DNA of 64,000 nt from Pseudomonadota bacterium (GTDB lineage: Bacteria; Desulfobacterota; Desulfobacteria; Desulfobacterales; JAHIVH01): contig JAHIVH010000021.1 of the NCBI GenBank assembly GCA_018816735.1, positions 108,799-172,798 of the forward strand. The letters run 5' to 3'. The notes under the pieces were generated by a model. That model did no database searches and was not told where the DNA came from. It saw only the letters and a program-made list of their open reading frames with translations. Every line of letters starts with the position of its first letter. Position 1 is the first letter of the stretch. The translations under genes and the position numbers were made by a program. Below, one piece after another: positions 18,542 through 28,491 of the stretch.

Positions 18542-19165
18542 TCATTCTTCCACTTCGGCTGTGCTTTCAGCAATCTCAGCTACTTCAGCACCTTCTTCAC
18601 CGGCGGCTGCAGCCTTTGGTGCAACAACAGTAATCACGGTAAAATTCACGTCTGCCGGTATGCCAACACCTTCGGGTGGAACAATATCTTTCACATGGAC
18701 AGAATCACCAATATCAAGGTTCGCCACATCGATTTCAATGTTTTCCGGCACATTCGCAGGCAAGCACCGAATCTCGAGTTCACGCCGGATAATCTGCATC
18801 ATTCCGCCGAATTCCACCCCTTTTGCCTTGCCTTTGACAACAACAGGAACAAACAGGTTGATTTTCTGATCCATCGCGATTTCATAAAAATCCACATGAA
18901 GTATTTTCTGTGAAACCGGGTCCGTCTGGTATTCTTTGATCATTGCAGTTCTGTCTGTCTGCCCGTCAATTTTAAGATTAATAAAAACCTGAGGGGTTTT
19001 ACTTTTCTTGAACACCAGTTCAAGGTCACCATAGCCAACAGAAAGCAGCATGGGCTCCTGTTTTCCGTAAAGAATTGCAGGAACAATATCTTTACGTCGA
19101 AGCGCCTTTGCACCGGAAGTGCCTGATGCATTTCTTGAATTTGTTTTTAGGTCAATTAATTCCAA
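18542..19165 (-). CDS. rplY: 50S ribosomal protein L25 (Ctc/TL5 form)
   Basis: Binds 5S rRNA. The N-terminal L25 domain (ASGTSGAKALRRKDIVPAILYG) is followed by the longer TL5/Ctc C-terminal domain, and an acidic tail EEGAEVAEIAESTAEVEE. The start is TTG at 19165: AAGGAGG lies 6 bases upstream, and it avoids the overlap with prs that an upstream start at 19255 would create. The product is 207 residues, as expected for the two-domain form. It sits between prs and pth. Confidence 0.93.
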   Translation of the reverse strand: MELIDLKTNSRNASGTSGAKALRRKDIVPAILYGKQEPMLLSVGYGDLELVFKKSKTPQVFINLKIDGQTDRTAMIKEYQTDPVSQKILHVDFYEIAMDQKINLFVPVVVKGKAKGVEFGGMMQIIRRELEIRCLPANVPENIEIDVANLDIGDSVHVKDIVPPEGVGIPADVNFTVITVVAPKAAAAGEEGAEVAEIAESTAEVEE

Positions 19166-19196
19166 AAGCGCCCTCCTTGAAAGCTCTTTTTCGTTT

Positions 19197-20168
19197 TTAA
19201 ACAAACAGCGAGGATACGGATTCGCCCTTAAAACTTCTGAGCATCCCCTCGCCAACTATTTCTGCAATAGACAGTACCTTTATTTTATCACATACCGCGG
19301 CCTTATCACTTAGAGGAATGGTATCTGTCACAACCAGAGTTGACAAATCAGATTCTTTAATTCTGTCAATTGCAGGCCCCGAGAGTACCGGATGTGAACA
19401 ACAACAGTGAACTTCCCTTGCGCCATTTTCGAGAAGCGCCTGAGCCGCCTCACTTAATGTGCCGGCTGTGTCCACCATGTCATCCAATATGATAGCTATT
19501 TTGTCACTTACATTGCCAATGACAGCCATGGCCTTGGCAATGTTTGGTGCATCACGACGTTTATCAACAATGGCAAGCCCTGACTGAAGCCTCTTGGCAA
19601 AGGCCCTTGCCCTTTCAACACCACCGGCATCCGGCGATACAATAATAATATCATCCATATTAAAATTGGATTTTATATAACTGATAATGACTGGCGCAGC
19701 ATAAAGATTATCCACAGGAATGTTAAAAAAGCCCTGGATCTGACCTGCGTGCAAATCCATGGTTATCACGCGCGTAATCCCTGCATTTTCAATCAGATCA
19801 GCAACCAGCTTTGCGCTGATGGGCACCCGTGGCGCCACTTTTTTATCCTGTCTGGCATACCCAAAATAAGGTATCACCGCTGTGATCTTGCTGGCAGATG
19901 ACCGTTTCAAAGCATCAGCCATTAAAAGAAGCTCCATCAGGTTATCATTTACAGGGGCACAGGTCGCTTGAATGATAAACACGTCTTTTGAACGTACATT
20001 TTCCTTAATTTCTATCTGAATTTCTCCATCAGAAAATGTGCTGACCTTGGCATTGCCAAGAGACTTGCCTAAATAGGCACAGACCTGTTTTGCAAAAACC
20101 GGATTGGAACTTCCGGCAAAGATTTTAAATCCATTCAATGCATTATCCTTTTGGGATGAAATTGGCAT
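19197..20168 (-). CDS. prs: Ribose-phosphate pyrophosphokinase (PRPP synthase)
   Basis: Makes PRPP from ribose 5-phosphate and ATP for nucleotide, His and Trp synthesis. Two phosphoribosyltransferase-fold domains are seen, with [25 protein letters not shown], the metal/ribose region [15 protein letters not shown], and the catalytic flexible-loop area [17 protein letters not shown] followed by DKRR and the PRPP loop [10 protein letters not shown]. The 323 residues are normal for the class I enzyme. Confidence 0.97.
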   Translation of the reverse strand: MPISSQKDNALNGFKIFAGSSNPVFAKQVCAYLGKSLGNAKVSTFSDGEIQIEIKENVRSKDVFIIQATCAPVNDNLMELLLMADALKRSSASKITAVIPYFGYARQDKKVAPRVPISAKLVADLIENAGITRVITMDLHAGQIQGFFNIPVDNLYAAPVIISYIKSNFNMDDIIIVSPDAGGVERARAFAKRLQSGLAIVDKRRDAPNIAKAMAVIGNVSDKIAIILDDMVDTAGTLSEAAQALLENGAREVHCCCSHPVLSGPAIDRIKESDLSTLVVTDTIPLSDKAAVCDKIKVLSIAEIVGEGMLRSFKGESVSSLFV

Positions 20169-20198
20169 TTTTTAATTTTCCCCGTAAAGACATTAATT

Positions 20199-20273
20199 TG
20201 GCTGGGGCGAGAGGATTCGAACCTCTGAATGCAGGGATCAAAACCCTGTGTCTTACCGCTTGACGACGCCCCA
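20199..20273 (-). tRNA. tRNA-Gln (anticodon TTG)
   Basis: Read on the minus strand, TGGGGCG pairs with CGCCCCA to form the acceptor stem, with an encoded 3' CCA end and the T-loop GGTTCGAATCC. The anticodon loop is TTTTGAT, giving anticodon TTG, read as glutamine. The 75-base total includes CCA. It lies between ispE and prs on the same strand. Confidence 0.95.
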
Positions 20274-20386
20274 AAAAAAATAAAAAGGCAAATACACCTT
20301 TCCTAAAATAAAATCAATTAAATGTTATTTTTCCCGATCATTCGTGTTCTGTCAGAACATCGTAAAAAAACGTTAAAAAACCCACA

Positions 20387-21256
20387 TCAAATCATTAATT
20401 CCGTCAGAACAACCTGCCATCCGGTATTTTCAGCCCTCTTTGCCGAACAAATGCCATCATATGCACACATTGCTTTTTCCTCATCTGAAAAAAGGCCAAA
20501 TACGCTTGATCCGCTCCCGGACATCAGGGCACCATCTGCCTCGTACCCCATTAAAATCCCTTTGATCTTTTCAATTTCAGGAACCATTTTAATGGTCACA
20601 GCCTCAAGGTCGTTCCATAGATGCCTCGCTGAAAACAAATCGCCTATAGGCAAACAAAAAATGTGATTGTTATTTTTTTTTTTGTCTTTTGTCAATTTAA
20701 AATTAAGTTTTTTATAGACTTCAGCGGTTGAGACATGGATACCCGGGTAAACAAGAAGCACTTTATAAGATCTTGGTAATTCAACACTTTCAAGCTGTTC
20801 CCCCACACCTCTTGCAATAGCGGTCTGCTCAAAAATGAAAAAGGGAACATCCGCACCAATAGACAATCCCATTGTCATTAAATCCTCCCTTGAAAAAGGT
20901 GAATTATAGTACCTGTTTAATGCAAGAAATGTTGAGGCAGCGTTACTGCTGCCTCCTCCCAGACCTGCCCCCACCGGTATTTTTTTAAGAATACGAATAT
21001 GCACGCCGGGCGTTTGACCCAACCTGCTGTAAAACAATGATGCGGCCTTATACACTATATTATCCTGATTTCCCGGAACATCCTGATGATTACAGCCAAC
21101 CGTGATATCCTCTCCGCCGAATGTCATCTCAAGCGTATCCCCATATTTCACCCGGCACATCAGGCTATAAAGGGTATGATATCCATCTGGCCGTCTCCCT
21201 GTCACATAAAGAAACAGATTGATCTTTGCAGGGGAATGACATTTAATATCAATCAT
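20387..21256 (-). CDS. ispE: 4-diphosphocytidyl-2-C-methyl-D-erythritol kinase
   Basis: GHMP-family kinase of the non-mevalonate (MEP) isoprenoid pathway. It begins with the substrate-binding motif SPAKINLFLYVTGRRPDGYH and has the ATP-binding PVGAGLGGGSSNAAS, with a C-terminal MSGSGSSVFGLF motif. Length 289 is normal. Its ATG overlaps the stop of the upstream DUF1844 gene, implying cotranscription. Presence of IspE shows that the organism makes isoprenoids by the MEP route. Confidence 0.95.
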   Translation of the reverse strand: MIDIKCHSPAKINLFLYVTGRRPDGYHTLYSLMCRVKYGDTLEMTFGGEDITVGCNHQDVPGNQDNIVYKAASLFYSRLGQTPGVHIRILKKIPVGAGLGGGSSNAASTFLALNRYYNSPFSREDLMTMGLSIGADVPFFIFEQTAIARGVGEQLESVELPRSYKVLLVYPGIHVSTAEVYKKLNFKLTKDKKKNNNHIFCLPIGDLFSARHLWNDLEAVTIKMVPEIEKIKGILMGYEADGALMSGSGSSVFGLFSDEEKAMCAYDGICSAKRAENTGWQVVLTELMI

Positions 21257-21579
21257 TTAACTTCTTTCACATACATCAATCTTAAATCATGAAGGATATT
21301 TTTAATTAATTTTTCCTCTTCAGCCGTTAAATTCCCTTTGGTTTTTTCCTCAAGCATACCAATAATATCTATGGTCTGCTTGGCGACTGGCAGGTTTTTG
21401 GCTGATTCGTTTGTGGCCGGGTTACCCATTACACCCAAATGCACCAGAGCTGTGGAATTCAATGAAACAATAAATGTTGAAAATGTAATGCTTGGAAATT
21501 TAAAGGCCGGATCACTTTTACCTTTTGATTTTTTGTTTTCGGTTGATGTCTGATCACCAGCTATTTTATTTTCTGTCAT
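21253..21579 (-). CDS. DUF1844 family protein
   Basis: A 108-residue cytoplasmic protein whose C-terminal two thirds (FSTFIVSLNSTALVHLGV, then AKQTIDIIGMLEEKTKGNL and TAEEEKLIKNILHDLRLMY) match the DUF1844 pattern. The N-terminus is charged and low-complexity. Its stop overlaps the ispE start (ATGA). The function of DUF1844 is not known. Confidence 0.85.
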   Translation of the reverse strand: MTENKIAGDQTSTENKKSKGKSDPAFKFPSITFSTFIVSLNSTALVHLGVMGNPATNESAKNLPVAKQTIDIIGMLEEKTKGNLTAEEEKLIKNILHDLRLMYVKEVK

Positions 21580-21776
21580 TTTTAGTCCCCCTGGTTAATA
21601 TTGTCTGCAAAGGTTTATCACCTGCCAACACCCGTAAGAAACACCTCATTTCCAGGCAACAACGCCCCCATATCTCATGGGTTAACTTACTCCAATTGCG
21701 CATCGAATTTTAAATTTGGCGATTATAAAAAATTATAACGCATTCAGCAAGATGAATTTGGAAAGACGCTAAGGCA

Positions 21777-23912
21777 TCAGCAGGCCAAGGTTCCTGATCC
21801 GTTGTCCAATGTGTCCCTAACGAACTTCAGGAGATTTTTTGCAGAAAACGGTTTTTGAATGTAATTTTTTCCAGGTTCAAGAACCATTTTTTTGTCATCA
21901 ATATCATCGGCATAGCCGGACATGAAGATAATCTTTACAGAATGATTTCTTGTCGAAAGCTCTTTTGCCAGCGCAATACCGTTCATTCCCGGCATAACCA
22001 CGTCCGTAAGCACGAGATGAATTTTTGTACCCATTCTTTCAATGCATGACATCGCTTCTTTTGCGCTCGTTGCCTGAATAATCTGATAGCCATGAATCTT
22101 CAGTGTTTCTGAAGTCAATGCCATGACATCCGGCTGATCTTCAACAACCAAAATGGTCTCCGTTCCCTTAAAATATTCGGTTTTTTCCGGAGGTGTGCAA
22201 TTTTCATCTTCAATAATCTCAATATTGGGGAAAAAAAGCTCAAATCGCGTGCCGTTCAAGGACTCACTCGATACCCGTATTTGTCCTTTGGCCTGTTTTA
22301 CAATGCCATAAACCGTCGAAAGCCCTAACCCTGTGCCTTTCCCTTTTTCCTTGGTGGTATAGAAAGGCTCAAAAATACGCTCCAGTGTTTTTTCATCCAT
22401 ACCGGTACCGGTATCACTGATTGCAAGGCAGATATACTGCCCCTCCTTAAAGTCGTTCTGCTGCAAGATAAAGTCATCTTTTAAATATATCCTGGAGGTT
22501 TCGATACATAGAATTCCCCCATCTTTCATGGCATCCCGTGAATTGACAACCAGATTCATGATGATCTGCTCGATCTGGCCGGGATCAGCCAGGATGTAAC
22601 CGACATCCTCTCCCAATCTGGTGATCAGTTCGACATCGGTAGAAATCAGACGGCTGACCATTTCTTCCATATCTCCGATGAGATTATTTAAATGAATCAA
22701 CTTTGGCGTGACGACCTGATTCCTGCTGAATGCCAGAAGTTGACGGGTGAGCTTTTCCGCTCTTTCGGCAGCCCTGTCTATCTGTTTTATTTTATTATAT
22801 AAATTACTATGTTCATTCAATCGTATCATGGATAATTCGCAATAACCTCTAATAACGGTGAGAAGATTATTAAAATCATGCGCCACGCCACCAGCCATTC
22901 TTCCCACTGCTTCCATTTTCTGAGCCTGCCGGAACTGGCGCTCAAGCATTTTTTGCTCTGTAACATCCCTTGCCAGAAAAATCATGCCCATGCTGTTTCC
23001 TGCATGATCATGAATTCTTCTGGAATTCCAGATAATGGTTCTGAGGTCTCCATTTTTACTTGAAACAGGAATTTCCATATTGAACAGCTCGTTTTCATTG
23101 CAGACAAATGCGGGCATGCAGGTGGAAATCTCCGGAAAATGGCTGTGATGGTTAAAGAGGTGAGACCATATCTTACCCCCTCCCATGACCTCCTCCTTAT
23201 TGTAACCGCTAATGGTTTCAGCGGCCTTGTTCCATATCACAATCTGACCGGCTTCATTGGTTACATGCAGCCAGATATCCGCACTGTCAATAACGCTTTC
23301 CTGAAATTGAGTGAGCCTGTGAATTTCGGCTTCTGCCCGTTTCCTCTCTTTTAGTTCATCCTGGAGCTTGTCATTTAATTGAACCAGCGACCATGACAAA
23401 CGGTAAGCTCTTAAGGAAGACGTCACTGTGGTGATCATTCGTGCGGCAGTCAACTCAACTTTTGAATTATAATCGTTGATTTCGTATTCTGAAATGACTT
23501 CCTGCTGGGGCGCCTGCCCCGCCTGGCCGGTTCGAAGAACAATCTGAACAATGTGATTTTGAAGTTCTCCCCTGATATATCGAACCACATCAAGTCCGGC
23601 ATCATCCGTTTCCATCACCACATCAAGAAGAATAAGTGCAATGTCCGGATATCTGCCGACGAGTTCCTTTGCTTCAGCGCCTGAATACGCACTTATTAAT
23701 GTTAATCCTTTGCCTTCAAATACAAATTCGTCCAGGACAATGGACGTCAGGCGATGCACTTCCCTTTCATCATCAACAACCAGGATTTTCCATGTGTCTT
23801 GGTCACTTGTCAATATCTGCGAACAGCCCATATGTTCTGCACCCGCACTGTGTTTTTTCAGACAAGCACCGTTAATGGACATTAACGGATTGTTAATGTT
23901 AAATTCAACCAA
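21777..23912 (-). CDS. Hybrid sensor histidine kinase (REC-PAS-HisKA-HATPase-REC)
   Basis: The N-terminal receiver has the DUF3369-associated form (LILLDVVMETDDAGLDVVRYIR, then VLRTGQAGQAPQ and YNSKVELTAARM), with phosphoacceptor Asp97. A PAS domain follows (about 200-330), then dimerisation helix His345 in GGVAHDFNN, ATPase domain with GKGTGLGLSTVYG, and a C-terminal receiver with LTDVVMPGMNG. No membrane segment. TTG at 23912 is chosen because AGGAGG lies 5 bases upstream, while the upstream TTG at 23942 has no such site. The 711-residue product is encoded alone, with no adjacent response regulator. Confidence 0.9.
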   Translation of the reverse strand: MVEFNINNPLMSINGACLKKHSAGAEHMGCSQILTSDQDTWKILVVDDEREVHRLTSIVLDEFVFEGKGLTLISAYSGAEAKELVGRYPDIALILLDVVMETDDAGLDVVRYIRGELQNHIVQIVLRTGQAGQAPQQEVISEYEINDYNSKVELTAARMITTVTSSLRAYRLSWSLVQLNDKLQDELKERKRAEAEIHRLTQFQESVIDSADIWLHVTNEAGQIVIWNKAAETISGYNKEEVMGGGKIWSHLFNHHSHFPEISTCMPAFVCNENELFNMEIPVSSKNGDLRTIIWNSRRIHDHAGNSMGMIFLARDVTEQKMLERQFRQAQKMEAVGRMAGGVAHDFNNLLTVIRGYCELSMIRLNEHSNLYNKIKQIDRAAERAEKLTRQLLAFSRNQVVTPKLIHLNNLIGDMEEMVSRLISTDVELITRLGEDVGYILADPGQIEQIIMNLVVNSRDAMKDGGILCIETSRIYLKDDFILQQNDFKEGQYICLAISDTGTGMDEKTLERIFEPFYTTKEKGKGTGLGLSTVYGIVKQAKGQIRVSSESLNGTRFELFFPNIEIIEDENCTPPEKTEYFKGTETILVVEDQPDVMALTSETLKIHGYQIIQATSAKEAMSCIERMGTKIHLVLTDVVMPGMNGIALAKELSTRNHSVKIIFMSGYADDIDDKKMVLEPGKNYIQKPFSAKNLLKFVRDTLDNGSGTLAC

Positions 23913-24042
23913 CCATTCCTCCTGTACGATTTTATATGTCAATATCTATAAGGTATGTAATTTTTTTTAAAAAGCATAATGATATTTTTTTCAAACCTTG
24001 CATCTGAAATCTTTGCTTTTTTAAAAAATATTTATTTATTTT

Positions 24043-24936
24043 TCAATAGACGACATGATCTTTTTTTATACGCTTTACAATCTCATCGTAAACCCTGTTC
24101 CGCGGCAATCCTGTTGTTTTGGCGATTTTTTTTGCAAGAGAAGAGGGTTTTGCCGAGCTCTCTTTAAGCCCACGGTCAATTTCGGTCAACAAAATATTTT
24201 CAGAAACCGTTTGATCATCCTCATAACCTTTTAAAACAAGCGTGAATTCACCCTTTACAGCAGGTCTGTCCTTAAGGGACTGATAGATGGATGACAGGGT
24301 GCCCCGAATAAATTCTTCATGCATTTTTGTCATCTCACGTCCTATCACAGCCCCCCTGTCACCAAAATGTTCCATCAATTCATCTATAAACGTGAGAATT
24401 CTCCTGGGGGATTCATAAAAAATAAGTGTCCGCTTTTCTGTTGAAAACGTTTTTAGCTGTGCATCCCGCTTGCCCTTTTTTTTTGAAGGGAATCCGATGA
24501 AGACAAAGGCGTCTGTGGGAAAACCTGAAACGCTTAAAGCGGTGATTGCAGCAGATACACCAGGCACAGGCCGCACGTCTATCCCGGTTTCTATCGCTTT
24601 TTTTACAATCAAAAAACCCGGGTCGGAAACAGTTGGGGTGCCTGCATCCGTTACGATGGCGCCGTTAGCGCCTTTGCGAATCCGGCCGAGAATCTCTGAT
24701 ACGCGTGCCGCTTCATTATATTCATGGCAGGATATCAATCTTTTTTTTATATTGTAGTGAGACAGGAGTTTCCCGGTATGCCGGGTGTCTTCTGCGATGA
24801 TAAAATCTGACGTCTCAAGAATTTTTAGCGCTCGAAGGGTAATGTCATCCAGATTCCCTATGGGGGTGGCAACCACATAAAGGATACCTGTTTGAGAATC
24901 TGCAATCGTTCCATCTTCAGGCAAGATCAAAGGCAT
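24043..24936 (-). CDS. rsmI: RsmI, 16S rRNA (cytidine-2'-O)-methyltransferase
   Basis: SAM-dependent tetrapyrrole-methylase-fold enzyme that 2'-O-methylates C1402 of 16S rRNA. Motifs: LYVVATPIGNLDDITLRA, AEDTRHTGKLLSHY, IVTDAGTPTVSDPGF and FIGFPSKKKG. The 297-residue length is normal. It overlaps yraN by 20 bases, a common pairing. A 130-base AT-rich gap follows. Confidence 0.95.
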   Translation of the reverse strand: MPLILPEDGTIADSQTGILYVVATPIGNLDDITLRALKILETSDFIIAEDTRHTGKLLSHYNIKKRLISCHEYNEAARVSEILGRIRKGANGAIVTDAGTPTVSDPGFLIVKKAIETGIDVRPVPGVSAAITALSVSGFPTDAFVFIGFPSKKKGKRDAQLKTFSTEKRTLIFYESPRRILTFIDELMEHFGDRGAVIGREMTKMHEEFIRGTLSSIYQSLKDRPAVKGEFTLVLKGYEDDQTVSENILLTEIDRGLKESSAKPSSLAKKIAKTTGLPRNRVYDEIVKRIKKDHVVY

Positions 24937-25282
24937 TTTTCACCACTTCTATCGACGAACGATTTCCCGCCATACAGATTGAAACGACATCAAATCTCGC
25001 TTTGACATCCGGATTCCCTGTCTCCTTTAAATAATATTGCGCAGACATCGTTATTTTTTTCTGTTTATGATAAGAAACCGCTTCCTTGGGTAACCCATAA
25101 CTATCCGAACGTCTGGCCTTTACTTCTACAAAAACAATTGTTGGCCCGTCCATTGCTATCAAATCTATTTCTCCGGCACGTGTCCGATAATTTTTTTCAA
25201 GAATTCTATACCCATTTTTTGCAAGATGCCGGGCTGCTATGCCTTCTGCTTTCTTACCAAATCGCTGTAACAGGTTCAACAT
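24917..25282 (-). CDS. yraN: YraN/UPF0102 endonuclease-like protein
   Basis: Small nuclease-fold protein of 121 residues. The family's restriction-endonuclease-like core is visible: AEGIAARHLAKNGYRILEKN, RAGEIDLIAMDG and VFVEVKARR, giving the E-D-ExK arrangement. Function is not settled. It overlaps rsmI and lies downstream of rplS with a terminator between them. Confidence 0.9.
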   Translation of the reverse strand: MLNLLQRFGKKAEGIAARHLAKNGYRILEKNYRTRAGEIDLIAMDGPTIVFVEVKARRSDSYGLPKEAVSYHKQKKITMSAQYYLKETGNPDVKARFDVVSICMAGNRSSIEVVKNAFDLA

Positions 25283-25442
25283 TGATCTTTCCCTTCAATA
25301 TCGAATCTCGGGTTATATCGGGTGCAGTAGCAGCTTATATTTTTCAGATAAAATGTAAAGGTATTTTAAAGAAATAAGGATGGATATAAATAGATTAAGT
25401 CGGAAAAACCGGCGTTCGGCGCATATATCGTACCAAAATCAA

Positions 25443-25474
25443 ACAGGGAGACAGATTGATAGCCATCTCCCTGT
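25443..25474 (-). terminator. Probable rho-independent terminator after rplS
   Basis: Inverted repeat ACAGGGAGA / TCTCCCTGT with a 14-base loop just past the rplS stop; on the minus strand it is followed by a T-rich run (GTTTGATTTT). It would end the ffh-rpsP-trmD-rplS transcription unit. Confidence 0.7.
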
Positions 25475-25500
25475 AAATTTTATTTTTTCCGGTTCGGGTC

Positions 25501-25851
25501 CTAATTATTAACCCGGCGCTCCTTGATTCTGGCTGCTTTTCCATGGAGGTTTCTTAAATAATAAATTTTCGAACGTCGAACCTTTCCATGGGAAACAACT
25601 TCAACCTTTTCAATAACAGGAGAATGGAGCGGAAAAATTCGCTCAACTCCGATACCGCTAGATACCTTCCGGACTGTGAATCGTGCGTTTGATGTGCCTC
25701 TGGTTTTACTGATCACCACGCCTTCAAATATCTGAATACGTTGTTTGTTGCCCTCAACGATTTTCACGTGAACCTTAACCGTATCACCTGCCCTGAAATC
25801 CGGCAGATCAAGTCGGAGCTGCTCATTTTCTATTTTTTTTATAATATCCAT
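25501..25851 (-). CDS. rplS: 50S ribosomal protein L19
   Basis: Located at the subunit interface. The sequence ([70 protein letters not shown]) is typical. The ATG at 25851 gives 116 residues, the usual size, with GGGGGAAGA upstream; an upstream in-frame start at 25896 adds 15 atypical residues. It is the last gene of the trmD block. Confidence 0.96.
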   Translation of the reverse strand: MDIIKKIENEQLRLDLPDFRAGDTVKVHVKIVEGNKQRIQIFEGVVISKTRGTSNARFTVRKVSSGIGVERIFPLHSPVIEKVEVVSHGKVRRSKIYYLRNLHGKAARIKERRVNN

Positions 25852-25970
25852 TCTTCCCCCAATATGCGCGTCATAATAGCTTTCTAAAAAATCCAAAAAG
25901 ACATATCAGATATTTAGTCAGATAGTCAATACCGAATTTTACTTTTTTGCCTGATTAATGATTTCAAAAC

Positions 25971-26543
25971 TCATCTTGCCAGCCGGTCAAGGATTATCGA
26001 TACAGCAGACCGGACTGAAAGATGATTATAACCTGTATTTCCGTCCAAAGGCTCCAGAACATAATCGGCAGTCTTGATTATTTCTTCTGAAAGCCCCCAT
26101 GCTGTCCCAAATGCCAATAAATACGGTTCGCCATTTTTCATGATCTCACGAAACGCTTCATACCGAATCATACGGGAATTTTTTTTTGCTGTGGTTACAA
26201 CCACTTTTGGCACGCCATTCCCTTTCTGACGGATATCCAAAACCACATCTTCCAAAGCATGCTTGACGTTTATCAGGCGTAACGCCTCCGCACGGGCCGG
26301 GTTCACTTTGCCGCCATTTCCCGTTGTCCAGTGTGATGATATCCGTTCGACCAGTATCTTCTGATCCTCAAGAGGCGTGACCACATAGTAGGCGTTCACC
26401 CCATAAGTTCTTGCAGCTCTTGCAATATCATGCAGATCCAGATTGGTCACGGCAGAGCAAATCTCTTCGCCTTTTTTGTTCGCCACCGGATAATGAACCA
26501 GAGCAAGGCTAAGATTGAGCCTGGATAATTTTTCCAATTTCAA
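25971..26543 (-). CDS. RNA methyltransferase (SPOUT-like, PF09936 type)
   Basis: A 190-residue protein beginning NLSLALVHYPVANKKGE, with TNLDLHDIARAARTYGV, then LLAFGTAWGLSEEII. This is the SAM-dependent RNA methyltransferase family that is regularly found beside, or fused to, trmD in Desulfobacterota and Thermotogae. Its start overlaps the trmD 3' end by about 35 bases. The target nucleotide is not known. Confidence 0.85.
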   Translation of the reverse strand: MKLEKLSRLNLSLALVHYPVANKKGEEICSAVTNLDLHDIARAARTYGVNAYYVVTPLEDQKILVERISSHWTTGNGGKVNPARAEALRLINVKHALEDVVLDIRQKGNGVPKVVVTTAKKNSRMIRYEAFREIMKNGEPYLLAFGTAWGLSEEIIKTADYVLEPLDGNTGYNHLSVRSAVSIILDRLAR

Positions 26544-27264
26544 TACACCATTTCTTTAAAATATCGATTTCCGGTCGAGTCATTTTTTTTTCAGAAAGCA
26601 GCTCAGGCCGTCTTAAAAACGTTCGCTTCAGGGACGCCTCAAGCCGCCACCTGTCAATACGGGCGTGATCTCCTGAAATCAGGACCTCCGGAACATCCTG
26701 GCCTTCAAAAGAATATGGCCGGGTGTAATGCGGATATTCAAGCAGCTGGTCTTCAAATGAGTCCTGACTCGCAGAAAGCGCACCACCCAAGACACCGGGA
26801 ATCAGCCGGACCACTGCATCAATGATCACCATAGCAGCCAGTTCGCCGCCTGTCAGGACAAAATCACCAATCGAGATCTCTTCATCAACTAACTCATGGC
26901 AAATACGCTCATCCACACCTTCATAACGCCCACATACCAGAATCAGACCATCATATGTTGAAAGATGATGGGCGCGTTTCTGATTAAATGGCGTTCCCTG
27001 TGGGGTGAGCAATATGGTTTTTGAGGATGAAGAGGCTTCTTTTGCGCTCCGGATCGCTTTTGCAAGCGGCTCAGGTTTCATGACCATGCCACAACCGCCG
27101 CCATATGGCCTGTCATCGGTAACCTTATGCTTTCCCTCGGCGAAATCTCTGATGTTAACACTTGAACAGGAAATCAGCTCTTTTTCAAGAGCCTTCCGGA
27201 TCATGCCCGTGTCCAAAAAAGAATCGATCAGTTCAGGAAAAATAGTAAGAACGGTAAATGTCAT
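26509..27264 (-). CDS. trmD: TrmD, tRNA (guanine-37-N1)-methyltransferase
   Basis: SPOUT-class methyltransferase that prevents frameshifting by m1G37 in tRNA. Motifs: FTVLTIFPELIDSFLDTGMI, DDRPYGGGCGMVMKPEPL, the knot region LVCGRYEGVDERI and ISIGDFVLTGGELAAMVIIDA. ATG at 27264 is preferred to a TTG just before it. It overlaps the next gene and follows rimM closely, in the standard order. Confidence 0.97.
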   Translation of the reverse strand: MTFTVLTIFPELIDSFLDTGMIRKALEKELISCSSVNIRDFAEGKHKVTDDRPYGGGCGMVMKPEPLAKAIRSAKEASSSSKTILLTPQGTPFNQKRAHHLSTYDGLILVCGRYEGVDERICHELVDEEISIGDFVLTGGELAAMVIIDAVVRLIPGVLGGALSASQDSFEDQLLEYPHYTRPYSFEGQDVPEVLISGDHARIDRWRLEASLKRTFLRRPELLSEKKMTRPEIDILKKWCIEIGKIIQAQS

Positions 27265-27290
27265 CAATATCCTGAAGATCCTTATTAGAG

Positions 27291-27812
27291 CTATAATCCT
27301 TCCGGAAGTGTGACGATCATCTTGCCGCCTTCTGGATCAATGGTTTGAATCACAGACGAAATGGCAGGTAACAGAATTTCCTTGTCTTCCTTTTTGACAA
27401 CATAGACATCGTTGCTGCCTGTCGGAAAAATAGATATCAAGTCCCCGATATACTCGTTTTCGGTTGTAAAAACCTCAAGACCGATGAGCTCGAACCAGTA
27501 ATATGTATCTTCTTCCAGTTCCGGAAGTTCAGATTTATTGATATACAGGCTGGCTCCCACACATGCTTCAGCTAAACTCCGGTCTACCCCTTTAAATTTT
27601 AAAAGGATTCCTTTTTTGAATGGTTTGGCCCAATCAATAGTATAGAGATGTCCTGTGTCTTCATCGTCATGCCGAACAACAAGGCGCGCGCCGGAATCAT
27701 AAGATGATGTAAAACCCGAATGGGAAAAAACCTTTATATTTCCGTCAAGCCCGTGAACACCCGTTATTTTCCCTATGGAAACAAGGCCTTTCCCTGGTGA
27801 ACACTTACTCAA
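27291..27812 (-). CDS. rimM: RimM, 16S rRNA processing protein
   Basis: Ribosome maturation factor that binds S19 in the 30S head. N-terminal barrel: [21 protein letters not shown]-terminal PRC barrel: [20 protein letters not shown] and [16 protein letters not shown]. It starts with TTG at 27812, inside the end of khpA (8-base overlap), with GGAAA upstream. Length 173 is normal. Confidence 0.95.
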   Translation of the reverse strand: MSKCSPGKGLVSIGKITGVHGLDGNIKVFSHSGFTSSYDSGARLVVRHDDEDTGHLYTIDWAKPFKKGILLKFKGVDRSLAEACVGASLYINKSELPELEEDTYYWFELIGLEVFTTENEYIGDLISIFPTGSNDVYVVKKEDKEILLPAISSVIQTIDPEGGKMIVTLPEGL

Positions 27813-28035
27813 TGATTTCCAGAACCGTACGCTTATTTACTTTGGCGGATGCCGCGCTTAAAATTGTTCGCATGGCTCGTGCCGTTCGTCCCTGTTTGCC
27901 AATAACTTTCCCTAAATCCTCTTTGGCCACCTTTAATTCCAGTACCGAGGTCTGATTTCCCTCAACCTCTGAAACTTCCACCACTTCCGGATTGTCAACA
28001 AGCGCCTTTGCAATAGTGCTGATCAGCTCTTTCAT
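27805..28035 (-). CDS. khpA: KhpA, KH-domain RNA-binding protein
   Basis: A 76-residue single KH domain with the GxxG loop in [19 protein letters not shown]. It is placed between rpsP and rimM as in most bacteria. Its product likely acts with other RNA-binding proteins in translation or RNA chaperoning. Confidence 0.95.
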   Translation of the reverse strand: MKELISTIAKALVDNPEVVEVSEVEGNQTSVLELKVAKEDLGKVIGKQGRTARAMRTILSAASAKVNKRTVLEIIE

Positions 28036-28225
28036 AGCTCCATCTCCTTTTTAGGCTTTTGAGAATTAGAGGTAAACGCATGGTGCCTGAACGAAAAGCT
28101 TCAATTTCATCTCAATATCAAGAAAGAAAAAACCTAACCCGATGTCAGTTTCCCAAGGGATAAATGGCTATTTCTTCCTGAAAATATTGGTAAAAAAACG
28201 CTTTCCGTTTAGGTACTGCTACTGT

Positions 28226-28480
28226 TTACGAAGAACTCGCGTTTTTTCCTTCTTTTTTAAAGAGACTTTTCACGGTTTCAGTCGGTTGAGCGCCTTCACC
28301 CATCCAATAGTCTACCCGGTCCTTTTTGAAAACAACTTGTGCCGGATCTTTCAAAGGATCATAGGTACCCAAAACTTCCAGAAACCGACCATCTCTTGGT
28401 GCTTCCCCATCTGCAACAACAATTCTGTAGAAGGGTTTTTTCTTTGCGCCCCTTCTGGCCAACCTGATTTTTACTGCCAT
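28226..28480 (-). CDS. rpsP: 30S ribosomal protein S16
   Basis: Typical S16 start [20 protein letters not shown], followed by [13 protein letters not shown] and [20 protein letters not shown]. 84 residues. Located directly downstream of ffh (11 bases). About 190 bases separate it from khpA, and no terminator was seen there. Confidence 0.97.
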   Translation of the reverse strand: MAVKIRLARRGAKKKPFYRIVVADGEAPRDGRFLEVLGTYDPLKDPAQVVFKKDRVDYWMGEGAQPTETVKSLFKKEGKNASSS

Positions 28481-28491
28481 AACATTCTCCT